Positions 33,654-45,883 are shown, counted from the stretch's first letter. The stretch: DNA of 64,000 bases from Morchella semilibera (GCA_009192285.1 CM018604.1:744001-808000); one strand, 5' to 3'. The notes: generated by a model from the letters alone, not told the origin. Program-made: numbers and translations.

Positions 33654-34751
33654 TCATATCTTACTTCGGGGAAGCAGATTTCTCAGGGCGCCTTCTGCCC
33701 TAGAGGGACTCTTATCGCCTGGGCTTCCTCTATCTGAATCCACTCTCGACGCTCCGATCTGGACATCACTCTTCTTATTCCTTAGCATGATGCCCTTCAT
33801 CGAGAACCCAACCGCCGCCTCATTTTTGGACTGTTTCTGCTCAATCGGCTTAACAAGCCCCTTGCCCAACAGCCCACCGCGCTCCTCCAGCGCCCTCTTC
33901 ATCCCATCCGGCAGCGGGACTTCATCCACCAGACCCATCAGATCCAAAACCGCCCTATCCAGCGGTGTGCGGCACAATCTATCAAGCGCATTTATATTCG
34001 CCCCACACACAAGCAGCAGGTCCACAATCTCTATGCTCTCCCCCAGCGCCGCCCAGTGTAGAGGGGCGCTACCGTTCTCGTCCGCCTCGTTGACAACCGT
34101 GCCAGCACCCCAAGCTACCAGCAGCTGCAACATTTTCAGCGAGTCCATAGGGTCGTAACACTTTACCGCCGCGTGCATGAGTGTGCTCTTCTCGTGGTCC
34201 GTCACATCCACAGATGCGCCGCGCCGCAGCAACATCTCAGCGACATTGCAGTGCCCGTCTCCGACGACCTTGTGTAATGGTGTGCGCCCATTATTGTCGT
34301 AGTGATTCACGTCCGCGCCATGCTCGAGAAGGTGCTGTATCAGCTCGGGGGAATAGTAGCCCGGGACTCTGATTGCGAGGTGCAGCGGCGTGCACAGTGT
34401 GTCGTCGTGGGCGTTGATGGGAGCGCCCAGCTCGAGGAGCTTTTTGGCGGCGGGGAAGTCCCTCCCGGCATCGCAGGCGTAGTGGAGCGGTGTACGGTAG
34501 TTGCGGTCCACGGCAGTGATGGAAGCACGGAAGGAGAGGAGGAGGTGGAAGATTGTAGGGTGGTTGTGGAGGATGGAAAGGTGTAGGGGTGTTTGTAAGG
34601 TATCAGAGAGGCATACGTTGGGGTCGTCGCCTTCCTGGAGTGAGGTGAGTGCTAGGTCTGCGTTTCCAACAATGGTTGCCCATATAAGGCGTGGGACGCT
34701 GTTGGTATTGCTGATAGGCGGGTATCTACCGCTTGTAGGGAAGCTATCCAT
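33654..34751 (-). CDS. Ankyrin-repeat protein
   Basis: A single-exon frame of 365 residues. Seven consecutive ankyrin repeats span about residues 20-270, including TPLHLSILHNHPTIFHLLL, TPLHYACDAGRDFPAAKKLL, TPLHLAIRVPGYYSPELIQ, TPLHKVVGDGHCNVAEMLL and APLHWAALGESIEIVDLLL. The consensus TPLHxAxxxG is well kept, so a folded solenoid is expected. The tail (residues 285-365) is basic and disordered with KKSDVQIGASRVDSDRG and SPSRAEGALRNLLPRSK. There is no catalytic domain. It is likely a protein-interaction scaffold. The partner cannot be inferred. The frame is intact and the ATG directly precedes the first repeat region. Confidence 0.85.
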   Translation of the reverse strand: MDSFPTSGRYPPISNTNSVPRLIWATIVGNADLALTSLQEGDDPNVCLSDTLQTPLHLSILHNHPTIFHLLLSFRASITAVDRNYRTPLHYACDAGRDFPAAKKLLELGAPINAHDDTLCTPLHLAIRVPGYYSPELIQHLLEHGADVNHYDNNGRTPLHKVVGDGHCNVAEMLLRRGASVDVTDHEKSTLMHAAVKCYDPMDSLKMLQLLVAWGAGTVVNEADENGSAPLHWAALGESIEIVDLLLVCGANINALDRLCRTPLDRAVLDLMGLVDEVPLPDGMKRALEERGGLLGKGLVKPIEQKQSKNEAAVGFSMKGIMLRNKKSDVQIGASRVDSDRGSPGDKSPSRAEGALRNLLPRSKI

Positions 34752-36192
34752 TTTTTATTTTTTTTAAAGTGATTTCTGAATAATTTGTTTCCCCAGTTGA
34801 GTGTATTGTAGTAGTAATAGTAGTGGTAGTCTCAAGTTGCGTTTTATACTAGTGATTATGATGCTGAAAGTTGAAAGTTGGCACTAGTATCTATTTAGTA
34901 TTGACTCCTGAAGCTTGACGTTGAATTGTTGAAACCTTGATTTTGAATTATATGAACATACAGGTAGGGGGGAACAAAGCGATCCTATATACCTCAAGCG
35001 CAAGCCAGATCCGTAAGTAATAATTACTCCCCGCCCCTTCTCACTCATCCCTTCCCCTTCCCCCCTTCCCTCATCCAGCCATCGCAAACGGTTCGGTGTC
35101 TGAGCCCGGTCGCAGCTCTTTGCCCTGTCATCTCCAGAACAGCACTTGACTAGTCAGTCAGTTCAGTCCTCCTGCTACCCGCACGCGTCAAAAAACCAAC
35201 CCTACCGACGGTCAGGGTGATCCATCCACCCGCTACAATTACAATTTACAATTATATCAAATTTATCGAGCCAATTACAAGAGATTTTACTTCGCCGTAA
35301 CTTGAAGGGACTCAGCCCTGCCGCCAAGACACGGACCGAAGACGGAAGTACATTTACCCGTTGTTGCGTTGCGTTGCGTTGCGAACTGGTTGTGGTGTCT
35401 TGGCGTGGCTTTTCTGGCTGTGTTTTTTTTTTTACTACTATTCCTGACCCTTCTTGCGGGTTCTGGGTGTGTGTTCGCAAAAAAAAAAAAGGGTTCCAAA
35501 GGGCGGGCGGGCCCCCCGCGAATTTGAAATCATACATACATAGGTGTGATCGAGCGAGTGATATGCCCGCAATCCGCACACTGCCTCTCTCCCTCTGAGG
35601 GGAAAAAAAAAGTTTTCTATGTGTAGGTGTAGTTACTCAGGCCTTTTAATTTTGGCTTCTTTTCTGGATGGCGCCTCGGGGCGGGACGGGACGGGGGCCG
35701 CGCGGTAAGAAGAAAAATTTCTCGTATCCCCCACAGACAAGATCTTCATCGACTGAAGAAAAATATCTAGGCAATCGGGCTTAGAATCAGGAGGTTTTTC
35801 CTCCCTCCCTTTCTCTTTCTTCACTTTGTGGTTGTGGTGGAAGTAACTGGTTCCTTCGTGTGTGTGTGAGGGAAATGATTATCTATCAGGTCTTGGGATC
35901 TTGGGATTCTGTGTAGCTACACATACATAAAATTTATGACGTCTCCGAACACAACCATTATATGCCATACAAAAAGGTAGCCTTGGCGTGATTTCTCGTG
36001 TATGCAATGGCAGTTGTAGACGTCGAGTGATGTAGGCCGAGTGTTTTATGTGGTACAGGCCAATCATTTACTCCATTCTCCAAAAACCTGCAAAACCTCA
36101 CATTGGCACTGTGGCACCTAGCATTCAACTACCAGTTCATGACACATCTATTCATCCAAAGGACTAATATACAATAATTATATATATAAAAA
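34752..36192. other. Spacer between ankyrin gene and GH28 gene
   Basis: No supportable gene. It contains an ACGCGT (MCB core) at 35183-35188, a GTTGC tandem repeat near 35362-35381 and A-rich runs at 35478-35490 and 35604-35612. Confidence 0.4.
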
Positions 36193-37822
36193 TTAGAGGT
36201 TCGTGCTCGGGATAGTAGTGGCCAAAGCTGCCAATGCCTCCGTCGAATTTGACGCAACACAATCAACACCAATACCGCCTGTGACACCATCACAAGTAAA
36301 CACTTGATCGCCAAGGGGAGTAGTCATCTCAATATCCTCCATGTAGATGTCCTCGCAAACGGCATTCGGCGAGCAGATTACCTCGACGGTTAGCTTCCCG
36401 CGCGCTCCCGACGACTCGCCGCTGAAGTTAATAAACGTGACGTTTGAGATATCGACCTCTGACGGGTATTTGGCGCACTCGGTGCTATTAATGTTGAAGT
36501 AGCACTGCGTGAGTATAAGTGGGTAGTCGACATTATCCACCACAAAGTCCTTGTACGTGATATTGTTCATGCGTCCATAACCAATATTCTGCCCCGCCCA
36601 TGCCTTTAGTCGCGCACCGTTCTGAGAGTTGTGCATCGTGACGTTCTCGATATACACATTCTCGATGATGTCCATGACGCCGGCATACTGCCCAATGCTG
36701 CCCATGGACACACCATGGGTGCCGTTACACCATAGGTTCTGCACGAAGATGTTGGTGGTGTTAGGCTTAGGGCTGAAGCAGTCGTCGCCGATGTTGACGC
36801 GCGCGTTTGTCACAGTGAGTCCGTCGACGTTGTACGAGTCCCAGCCGTCGGTGTTTTTGGGTAGGTTTTCGTTGGTCGACTGAGCTTCGATGAGCACGTT
36901 GTTGTAGAAAATGTCTTTGGACGTGATCAGGAAATTGGTCCAGCAGGGGGAGTTGCGGAAGGTGATGCCATCGATCAGGAGACCGGTGGCATTCACTGCG
37001 GTGAATAGATTGGGGCGGAGGAAGGCGTTGTTAGGGTCCTACGGGATGTGTTAGTTTTGTGATTAGATTATCATTGACAGGCGGGCACGGAGATGGGACT
37101 TACGAGAATCTCACGCCCGGCAAATCCGTCATACCAGGCTTGGCCGTTGCCGTTGATCTCACCGCTACCTTTGATGACGATATCCTTTCCACCCCATTGC
37201 CAGAAAGTGATAGAGTTCTGGAAGGGGTGGAAGAAGTAATTGGCTTGCCAGTATGCAATGTCGTCTGTGAACTGTTATTCGCAGACAAACCTCAATTAGC
37301 TTATGCTCAATGCTCAAAGTACTCTATGGGGGTGGCTGTTGCAACTGGGGAGCTCTTTCTGCTGCAAGGGCTAGCCAAATGCTTTATGGGCTGCAACTGG
37401 CTACTAGAGCTCCCCCAAGCCCATATATCCAATTACCACAGTATTAAAAATATAAAACTTACCAGAATCTGCCCATCCAACTGCACCACAATATCATCCA
37501 AAAACGTCAGGTCCAGCTTCTTCCCCAACACATACTGCTTCCCCTCCTCTAGCACCAATGTCCCTCCATGATTCGCCTTCTTTATCGCCGCCAGAAACTC
37601 ATCTGCCACATCGTCCGTCTCGTTACGTGACGCCCGCAGGTGCACCTTTTTGCGGTGCTCGCGTTGCGGGAACGGATGGTGACGAGGGCCACCCGGGTTG
37701 TAGTGACCCCGGTACTTAGATGTGCGTGGAGCGAGCGGGATGAGGCTAGAGGAGACGGGCTTTGAGAGCACGCCCGGGGCGGCCAGAAGGAGTGAGAGAA
37801 GTGTGGAGACTTGGAGCTTCAT
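36193..37822 (-). CDS. Secreted glycoside hydrolase family 28, exo-polygalacturonase-like
   Basis: Pectin-degrading enzyme that hydrolyses alpha-1,4-galacturonosyl linkages outside the cell. Exons are 37822-37463, 37271-37104 and 37038-36193, giving 457 residues. The N-terminus MKLQVSTLLSLLLAAPGVLS is a classic signal peptide. A basic region with RTSKYRG and RKKVHLR follows. GH28 catalytic motifs are all present: NTDGWD, IGDDC, the histidine segment NGTHGVSMGSIGQY and the RLK substrate motif in GARLKAWAG. The THGVSMGS form and the segment spacing suggest exo-acting enzymes rather than endo-polygalacturonases, which usually carry GHG. Several N-x-S/T sites fit a glycoprotein. Intron 1 (191 nt) holds an imperfect inverted repeat. 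Exact substrate (homogalacturonan or rhamnogalacturonan) is uncertain. Confidence 0.92.
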
Positions 37823-39034
37823 TATGGGGAATTAATTATAGAGAATAGTGAGAATTAGGGGACAGAATGGCCGGTGCTATTCGGTGGACCGAGTTCTGGG
37901 ACGAACGAAGAGGTATTTAAACTCATCATTCTCCCTGTTCTTTTCCTTCTCGTCCCCATGTACTATCGGCCTCGGTCTCGGTTGGGAGGCTGGTAGGGCT
38001 TGCATATCGTCTCGGGCACCACTATAGCGAAGTCGGTCCCGGGGGGGGCTTGTATATTGTCGGTATATATATACTCGCCAATTACCCGATTAACTGTAGT
38101 AGGTAAGTTGAAAAATTCCCGATTATATTATATCTAGGAAAACCAATTAGTTAACCAGTACGAGAGAGCAAAAGAAAAGAAAAAGAGCCCGGACCTAGCT
38201 GGGGGTTGGTGCTAATGCAGCACAATAGCCGAATGTGGGGAACCCATGCACAAGATGCTTGTTTGACTCGGCGTTCTGGGCATCATCTCCGAAGTGTTGA
38301 GGAAAAGATCCTCGCGAACGCATACCCTACCTTTTATCCATTGATTAGACTACGTATGTTTATTGCCTCCCCCATCTGCGATCCGGGGAAATGGACTCTT
38401 GAACCCCGGGAAAAGAAAAGGAAAAGATTAACCAGAATATATGTATGTCTATACCCAGGAAAAGCAGGTCCTGGATACGTTTATCTTGCGGAGAGAATAC
38501 CGTGCACTTGGACCGATTGTAGAGAGATGTAGTGGAGCGGTGGGTCGTGGGATTAGTTGGTAACTTGCATGTTACTACGTAGCCGCTTTACTGTACACAT
38601 ATACCGGTAGAGTATGTGGAGGGCGAGGGTCCTGGGATGTTATATTACATGTACCTAAGTACATTTATGTACTAGTATGTTATGTTTACTCGACCTTGAT
38701 CTCGGTGAAGCGAGATTGAGAGCTGGCTTTATAAATTACAAATTGACTACCATGGCTACATAGCGAATACACGTAAAAGAAACTTGTTTGTTGATACTTC
38801 CGGACCCCTAGTCTATGTAGTACGTAATGATTGCTTGACTGATTGATTCATACATGTAATTACATGTAATTATAAGGTACATGTATGTAGGATCAAAATG
38901 ACGTGATAAAGGGAAAAAAAAAAGATGTTGAGTACATGTAAGTACTATATGAGATTGAACCGCCTAAAAGTATATGTAAATTTAGAGGCTAGCAAAAAGC
39001 TAACCTCGGTCTACATCATATACATACATGTATA

Positions 39035-39113
39035 CTTGCCAAATTTTTAAGTTTAGGACGAGATATAACCAAAGGTTGGGTGGCAACCGTCCTAAACTTG
39101 AAAATTCGGCAAG
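39035..39113. repeat. Inverted repeat, 26-nt arms around a 27-nt loop
   Basis: The left arm at 39035-39060 ends AAGTTTAGGACG. The right arm at 39088-39113 is its reverse complement at 24 of 26 positions. The two mismatches fall at separate positions. The result could be a short hairpin RNA, a MITE tip or a cruciform site. No coding sequence is near. Confidence 0.65.
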
Positions 39114-39187
39114 TAAGCTACCCTAACTGGAAAGTTGGGCCTACGCACTAACGTATATGTACTCACAGAATCTGACTCGGAAACTCC

Positions 39188-39201
39188 GGGGTTAGGGTTA
39201 G
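39188..39201 (+). promoter_or_regulatory. Telobox-like repeat
   Basis: GGGGTTAGGGTTAG, two telomere units. There is no gene start within 500 bp on the plus strand, so it may be a telomere-repeat relic rather than a promoter element. Confidence 0.3.
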
Positions 39202-39964
39202 CAGTCAATATGTTGTCAAAGATGTATCACAGCTGCAGCCAAGTCTAGAAGTCTATTCACCGCCACCGCCACCGATTAGTAGAACTATGAACACGAATAG
39301 TTTTTTTCTCTTTTTCAACCGCTCTAACCTAATCACGGCACATATAAATGCATTTTCACCATTCTCATTCGTTGCCCGTCTGGTTTTCAGCTTAGAGTCG
39401 ATTTATTTGAGCTACTGATGCACGATGATCAGGAAATTTTTTTAAGTATATACGCCAAACGGCGCCTAATAGCTAATAGATGATTTTCCGCTCTTGACAT
39501 GAGTAAATAGCAAATTGCTGAAAAGTGTGGTACATTGAGGTAAAGTCGTTGACAAGCGTGGATTTGATCATGGCTTCGTACATGCGTTTAATTTCAATCT
39601 ATACAGAATGAAAGGGGGTATAGGAGGGAAAGAGACAACAATGAAACATTACAAGAAGAAGGTAAGAAATAGAGAAGAAGTAGAAGAAACTGTATTAAAC
39701 CATTTCTCCAAGTAGAAGCACACCGTGACACGGGGGGGGGGGGGGAAGGAAAGAAAAGAAATGCCGCAACCTAGACAAAAAGCATCCTGTGCCAGAAGAA
39801 AAGAATGAAAAAGAAGCAACCACCCAATTCGAAAGTCACACTCTAAACGTAAACTTCGTTTGAACCTATTCTTATACTCCCTCCACCTCACACACACGTT
39901 GTGATTCACCCATACAATTGGTGAAGGCCATGGGCAGGGCGGGAGTTTCCTTGCGATAGTACCT

Positions 39965-41469
39965 CTATCGCTCGCCTCGCAGCAGGTCTTGGATCGAGTC
40001 CCATTCTTTGAGATCGTATGGGTTTGGGCGGGCACCAGGTCCCGTATAGCGAATTGGCGGCTGTCCAGGCTTCCGCCTTAGAGTAAAGCGAAATAGTAGA
40101 TTTTTATCGTCCAAGATTTCGTATGCCTCCACGAGGTAAAGGCCATCGTACCTTATACCCTTACTAGGCGCGTATATAGACTTAGTTTTTGCCTTGGCGG
40201 CTCTGAGCAGCCTTATCGGGATTGCGTTAGCCTGGGACTTCTGGAGGTACTTGGTTCCCGTGGAGGGAACAATGTTGCCAGATTTCGTTCTAATTCCCAG
40301 GGTCCCGCAGTATAAGACGACATCACCGTGGTCTTCGTCGCGGGCGTAACCGTTTGAGATAACGACACTCAAACAGCCATATTCAGCACCACCAGCAATC
40401 CCTATCGAGCAATTTCAAGTTAGTTAATGTATTCCAGAAGACGAGCAAGTATTTTTTGGGAACCTACCGGCCTCAGTCTCGCCATGAGCACCATCACGCA
40501 TGGCACATATCTGCAAGGGCCACCAATCACCGACCGTGAGCCCGTTATGCCCGACGACTTGCGCGTTGACCTTGTGCCTGTAATTTTCTTCAAAGCCCCA
40601 GCGCATCGCCCGCTTGGTTTTTCCATTTCCTTCTTGCTTTTTCAGAGTAGTGAGCGATGATATCCCACGCATCAAGGCTTTATCGAAGTCAGAGCGTAGC
40701 CATTTCCGGTAGAGACTCTGTGCGTCCAGAATAATGTCTTGTGGGATTCCCAAATCGCCACCTTCCTGCACCAATGTTCTCACAGCAGGTAAAACACCTT
40801 TAGAAGTGACAAAAACCATGTCTGCTGGAATATATGGCAAACGCTGAATGGTATCGCGAAGGTTTTGTACCTCAATTCCTGTTTGAACGCCCCTAGAAAA
40901 ATTTTTAGACACAAAACTAATCGTGTCACTCACGGACTGCAAAGCGATTCCTTCGCTCCTTGTAAGGGTTGATTTCAAAGCTGGAGCAGGACGTCTCCTC
41001 CTAGTGTTCAAAGATCTGCTACCTCTAAAATTAATTATTCATGTTAGCATTTATCATGGGTGTCAAAAAGCATAAGCTATTAATAGTGTGATGGGGTGTC
41101 TTACTCTTCACCGTCCTCATCCTTGAATGCCTTTGAATTAAGTCTGGATGTCTTCTTCGCCTCTCTTCTCGCCTCGAGCCTTTTACTTTCCTGTTGATTC
41201 AAAAGGTGCTCGCCATCGACCTTAAAGACATCCGCCAGCTCCGGGTCAAGCTCGTCATCATCATCACTACTCTCAATCTTTATGAATTTGTCCCTTTCAG
41301 AGCCCGGCTCGTTTTTGATGACTGTGTCCTGAAACCTGCGTTTAAGAGACGTGGACGAGCTACCGTTCGCGGAGCTGCTAGATGTGGGGGCTTGGACCAC
41401 CTTCTTCTTCTTTGGCTTTATGCTCCAAAGACCTGACTGAGTTATAGGGATGGGTTTTACTTCGGACAT
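39965..41469 (-). CDS. Stand-alone SRA-YDG domain protein
   Basis: Exons are 41469-41105, 41024-40468 and 40401-39965, giving 452 residues with no frame break. Residues 1-125 are disordered and charged, with nuclear-localisation-like KPKKKKVV and acidic IESSDDDDELD. Residues 130-265 form an unrecognised helical region. The SRA-YDG domain runs from about 266 to 440 with HKVNAQVVGHNGLTVGDWW, ISNGYARDEDHGDVVLYCG and YDGLYLVEAYEI, and it ends RRKPGQPPIRY. SRA domains bind hemimethylated or modified cytosine in DNA. Unlike UHRF1 there is no RING, PHD or Tudor domain, and unlike plant SUVH there is no SET domain. It suggests that this fungus has a DNA-methylation readout. Binding is inferred from the family only. 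Confidence 0.88.
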
Positions 41470-43250
41470 GCTTAGATTTTCTTTCTTTCTTTCTTTCTGA
41501 GGGAATAGAGGTGGGGAGGTGGGGTTTTTTTTGTGGGGGAAATTTCTTGGGGAGATGTAGAGGAAGGACGCGACGAGGAAATAAATGTGTCGACGAGGAT
41601 CTTTGATTCGTTGCAGTGTGGCTTGGCTGGGTCTTTTTAGTCACTCAAGTATTTGTACGTAAGCAGCGTAACTTGAACCTGTGTGTGGTGCCGGGGCGGG
41701 ACTGCCCTGCGTTAATATCAACTGGATGGGTGTAAGAAAGCTCGGTGCTGCGCTGGGTGCTGCTCAGCTTGTTTTATACTGTGGCTTTAGGTTTCACTGA
41801 CTCATAACACCCTTCAAGGCAAGCAATCAGCAGACGTGCTCAAGCTTCTCAAGAAGGATCTTAGTATTGGAAACCATCCCCAGATCCTTTTGACTCGAAC
41901 TCGATACAACTAACCGCTTATCAATCACTTGCAAACGCAACTTCATCATTTACATTCTCTCCATCAGGGCTCCAAGCTTCTGATTGGCTGATCACATCCT
42001 AGACTGAAACAGGATGGTCTACCTCATTGTTCCCTGTAAGGATCCTCAATCTGTGATGGCCTAAGCTCCGTCATAAGTAATTCACTAACTTCAAAGCCAT
42101 TCTAGGGTTCTGTATTTAGATAGTAAAGTGCAGACTCTCAATGCAAACACTATTGACAAACTCACCCCCGTGGCGGTGGGAATAAACACAACTCTTAACT
42201 ATGACAGAGGCGCGGTATAGCTAAGCTCCTTCTATGGGGTGTGACTTGGCGTAAAGGGATCTGGATGGATGGATGGATCTGGACAAAGAACGGTCAGAGC
42301 TGGGCGTAGAGTGAGTCTTATGTACACGGATCCACCCTCTCTGTTCTCATATTGACTCACGGCTTGATACATAAAGAGTCACCATCCGGCATGAACGAAA
42401 CGACAGATATATATCAATCAACACCTACACTGACTGACCGACTGCTACCCATCATGTCCCGCCGGATTCCTTATAACAAAGAGCGCGGTTACAGTATTAC
42501 CAACCCGCCTTAACTATCTATCAAGGGCAAACCACCAAACCCAAAGAAGAAGAGAAAAAAAAACACCCACGCCTCTTCCCCCGTCCTTCACAAATAAAAA
42601 AGCAAACTGCCCCAAAAACCTACCGTTCAATCATTTCACACGACGTCTCCGTCCCGCACCTACTAATAATCCCAATTAGGTTACCGCAAAGTATATTTTT
42701 TCCCAAACCAAATTTCCTACTAAACGATCATTCCCAGCATTGGAAGGGGGGGTGGGGGGCTCGTGGCCGGCTTGGCCAGCACACGGTACAGTAGTATATT
42801 CTATTAATTAATTATACGTAACTCGCCCGCTCCCTGGTAGGGTTTAGCCTGCTTTAGCCAACGGGTACTTACCACTCTTCTGCCGAAGGGGTACCGCCCT
42901 TCTACTAGAAGACAATTCCCACAGCCAGCAACACGACGCAGTACCGAGTGAGTGTTTGTGTTTGACTACCATTGACAAGCCAGCCAGCCAGCCAGCCAGC
43001 CCACACCCCCGAAATTAAGCATCGACCCAGCTGCACCACAAACCCCATCACCGGGAGAGAGGTAAAAAAAAAAAAAAAAAGGATACTGGGAAATCCACTG
43101 CCCCCAAACCCCCCGTGTTATCTGGCAGAAGTCAATGGCCAGGCCAGCAGCTCAACAGATACAAGTATCAATACCGCCACAAACACCACCCATCGAAGCT
43201 ACATGATGTACCCACCCGCTCACAGGCCCCACACCTAATCCCCGCACCCA

Positions 43251-43263
43251 GGGTTAGGGTTAG
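43251..43263 (+). promoter_or_regulatory. Telobox-like repeat
   Basis: GGGTTAGGGTTAG, two telomere units. No start codon lies close by. Confidence 0.3.
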
Positions 43264-43410
43264 TGCGGGGGAAGGATGAAGGCTAAATTGGATGTACCTA
43301 CATCTTACTTACATAGGTCTCACGTTATACGCAGAGAGGAATGTGAAGAATAGAGTGATTGTAAGCTTTCATCTATAATATAAATAAAAATATAACATCC
43401 ACCCACCGCC

Positions 43411-43411
<1 letters not shown>

Positions 43412-43443
<32 letters not shown>
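43412..43443 (+). repeat. TC dinucleotide microsatellite
   Basis: Sixteen uninterrupted TC units. Confidence 0.9.
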
Positions 43444-43445
<2 letters not shown>

Positions 43446-43846
43446 CAGCCCAACCACACCGCACCTTTGCGATAAGTAGGTTAGGTACATGCTTTTTTAA
43501 ATGCCCCTCCCCACATCACGCTTTTTGCTGATATATCTCGAGCTCGCTGGTCACTCCTGGGTTTGGTAACGGTACTTGAAGGGGGAAAAGACATAGGGAA
43601 TGGGGGGCGAGGGGGGGGATAAGAATATGGATGGAGAAAGAATGAAAAGAATACGAAAAGAAGAAATGCCAAATATATTCCCCTAGCACCCCACCCTATA
43701 AAAAAGATGACCCATAGACAAAATCGCAGAGATAAAAAAAAAATCCTATAAACGAACTGACCAAAGCATAATATACAGATATAAAAAAAAGCTGCCTATG
43801 AAAAAAAAAACGAGACGAAGCAGACAGCAGACCAAAAGAACAAAAC

Positions 43847-45883
43847 CTACAACTTCACCTTCCCCCCCCTCAGCTCGTCCCAATCCTTCTTCGTAAAGCG
43901 TACATAAACGCCCCCCACTAACCACCACAGCCTATCCCCGCCACTCTCCACCAGCTCTGGGTCCGCCCCCTGCACCCGCATATCATGCTTGACATGCTTC
44001 AAGTTCCCCGTCGTCACCATCTCCCTCGTCACCCTGATGAAGATTGGCACAGCGAACTTTGGCAGTCCCTTCACGACGTGCTGCGCCAGCGTCTTCATGG
44101 TCTCTTCCTTGGCCTCTGCGCCGGTGGAACCGACATAGCACTCTGGTTTCAGCACCACGCAGGCGCACCCCGCGCGCCCGTCGTGGCCAGGTAGCTCAAC
44201 GCCATACACATTGGCCTCCGCCACCTCGCTGCACCCGCCGAGGACCTCTGCCACCTCCGCCGTGCTCACGTTCTCGCTCTTCCAGCGGTACGTATCGCCG
44301 ATACGGTCGATAAAGTACCAAAACAGTCCGTCAGGGCTGACCTTCTGGAGGTCGCCGGTGCGGAACCAGGCATCGCCCTTGGCAAAGACGTCGCGGAGGA
44401 TCTTCTCGTCCGTGGCCTTTCCGTTTTCAAAGTATCCCTGGAAGCTCTTCTTGACGTTGTTTGGGTCGAGGCGCCAGAGAAGCTCGCCGGCCTCGCCGCG
44501 CGGGCATTCAGTCGCGAAGCCCGTGGTCGGGTCTCGGAGCGGGGATTCGCCGTCGGGGTCCATCACGACTAATTTGGCATTACGGCCCATGATGGAACGG
44601 AGGAGAAGGCCGCTGCGGCCGATGGCGCCGATGCCAAAGTGGCCTTCCTGGTAGTTCCAGGAGCCGGAAGAGCCCTCGGTGGAGGCGTAGAACTCGGTGA
44701 TGATGGGGATGTTGAAGCGCTCCTTGAAGGCGGGCCATACGTCGGGACGCAGGCCGTTTCCGAATGCCATGCGGACCTTGTGGTCGTGATCTGTGGGCTG
44801 TGGGGGCGCCGAGAGGAGGTAGCGGCAGGTCTCGCCGACGTATTGGATTACAGTGGAGTTGGAAGCTCGGACGTCGCGCCAGAAAGTCTTTGTGGAAAAT
44901 TTGTGACCGAGGGAAAGGGTGGCGCGGGAGTAGAGAACATTGGTGATGCCGAGGAGCACGGCCGAGCTGTGGTAGAGTGGCATGCAGGTGTAGTAAACGT
45001 CGGTGGACTTGAGGCAGATGTAGCGCGAGGCGAATCCAGCGCCGAAGTGCAACTTTTGGAAGGAGATGATTGCGGGTTTGGGCATGCCCGTTGTGCCACT
45101 GTGGTATGGGGGGTCAGTGGTTTGTAAAATCATTGACAGCGGGGGGGGAAGGTAATAATATCTCATGATGGGACGTGCTATGACGTAGACATACATACCT
45201 TGTATAGATCAACATTGCCATATTATGCAGCTTTTCACCCCCTCGCTCCTCATCACCGGGTCTAACCGCCCTCCACGTCCCCACAACCCTCTCAGTCGCC
45301 TCATCAAAAATCACGACCTCCCTCTCCATCCCATCCGTCTCCAGCAGCTTCCTCGTCTTCTCTCCCTCCTCCCCCTCCAGCACACCGCGCACCTCCCCAT
45401 CAACCAGCACCAGCCTCGCCGACGACGTCTTGACGCAGTGCAGCAACCTCTCGCCACTGAGGTTATAATTGATCATTGCGGGCTTCGCGCCAATTGCCCA
45501 CAGCCCATACCACACCCAGATCAGTACTGGCTTGTTTGTAAAGTCCAGCGCCACAATCTCCCCCTTCTTGATGTTGTAGCGCTCCTTGAGCCATGTGGCG
45601 TAGCGCAGGATCATGTCGTAGGCCTCCTTGTAGCTCCATGTGGTACCCTCGTAGATGAGGAAGGGGCGGTCGCGGAGCGCGGGGTGGGCGAGAGAGCGAC
45701 CGTCTCGAGGAGGTAGTAGAGAGAGAGGCGATCACGCTTCTCGTAGATGGCTTGCTCAAGTGTGCTGGTGAGGAAGGAGCGTATGAGTCGGAGATCATGC
45801 GAGAGTAGGTATTTGGCATCGAGGTATGAAAGGGCGGGAAGGGTTGCAAGGATACTTTTGAGGACTGTGGCGGGGAGGGCCAT
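43847..45883 (-). CDS. FAT1: Very-long-chain acyl-CoA synthetase / fatty acid transporter (Fat1/FATP type), with a one-base frame break
   Basis: Activates long and very-long-chain fatty acids to CoA thioesters and couples this to uptake. Family members act at peroxisomes, ER and plasma membrane. Exons are 45883-45199 and 45098-43847, with an intron of 100 nt. Motifs: the AMP-binding P-loop YTSGTTGMPKPAI spans the intron; ITEFYASTEGSSGSWN; the FATP signature IGDTYRWKSENVSTAEVAE; and a C-terminal YVRFTKKDWDEL. The protein ends GKVKL, which is only loosely like a peroxisomal PTS1. The frame breaks at 45702-45706, where GAGAC should probably read GAGGAC. With one base added the exons total 1938 nt, 645 residues, and LSLYYLLE joins SLAHPALRDRPFLIYEG. 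An error in assembly is the simplest explanation. Confidence 0.9.

Larger units (their letters stand above)
37823..39964. other. TACATGTA-rich spacer
   Basis: No supportable gene. It has the highest density of TACATGTA in the window: 38646, 38851, 38861, 38878, 38933 and 39025. It also has a hairpin-forming inverted repeat at 39035-39113, a telomere-like GGGGTTAGGGTTAG at 39188-39201 and a G14 run at 39732-39745. Confidence 0.5.
41470..43846. other. Spacer with microsatellites
   Basis: No supportable gene. It contains a CAGC repeat near 42980-43000, an A17 run near 43064-43080, a telobox at 43251-43263 and a (TC)16 run at 43412-43443. Confidence 0.45.
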
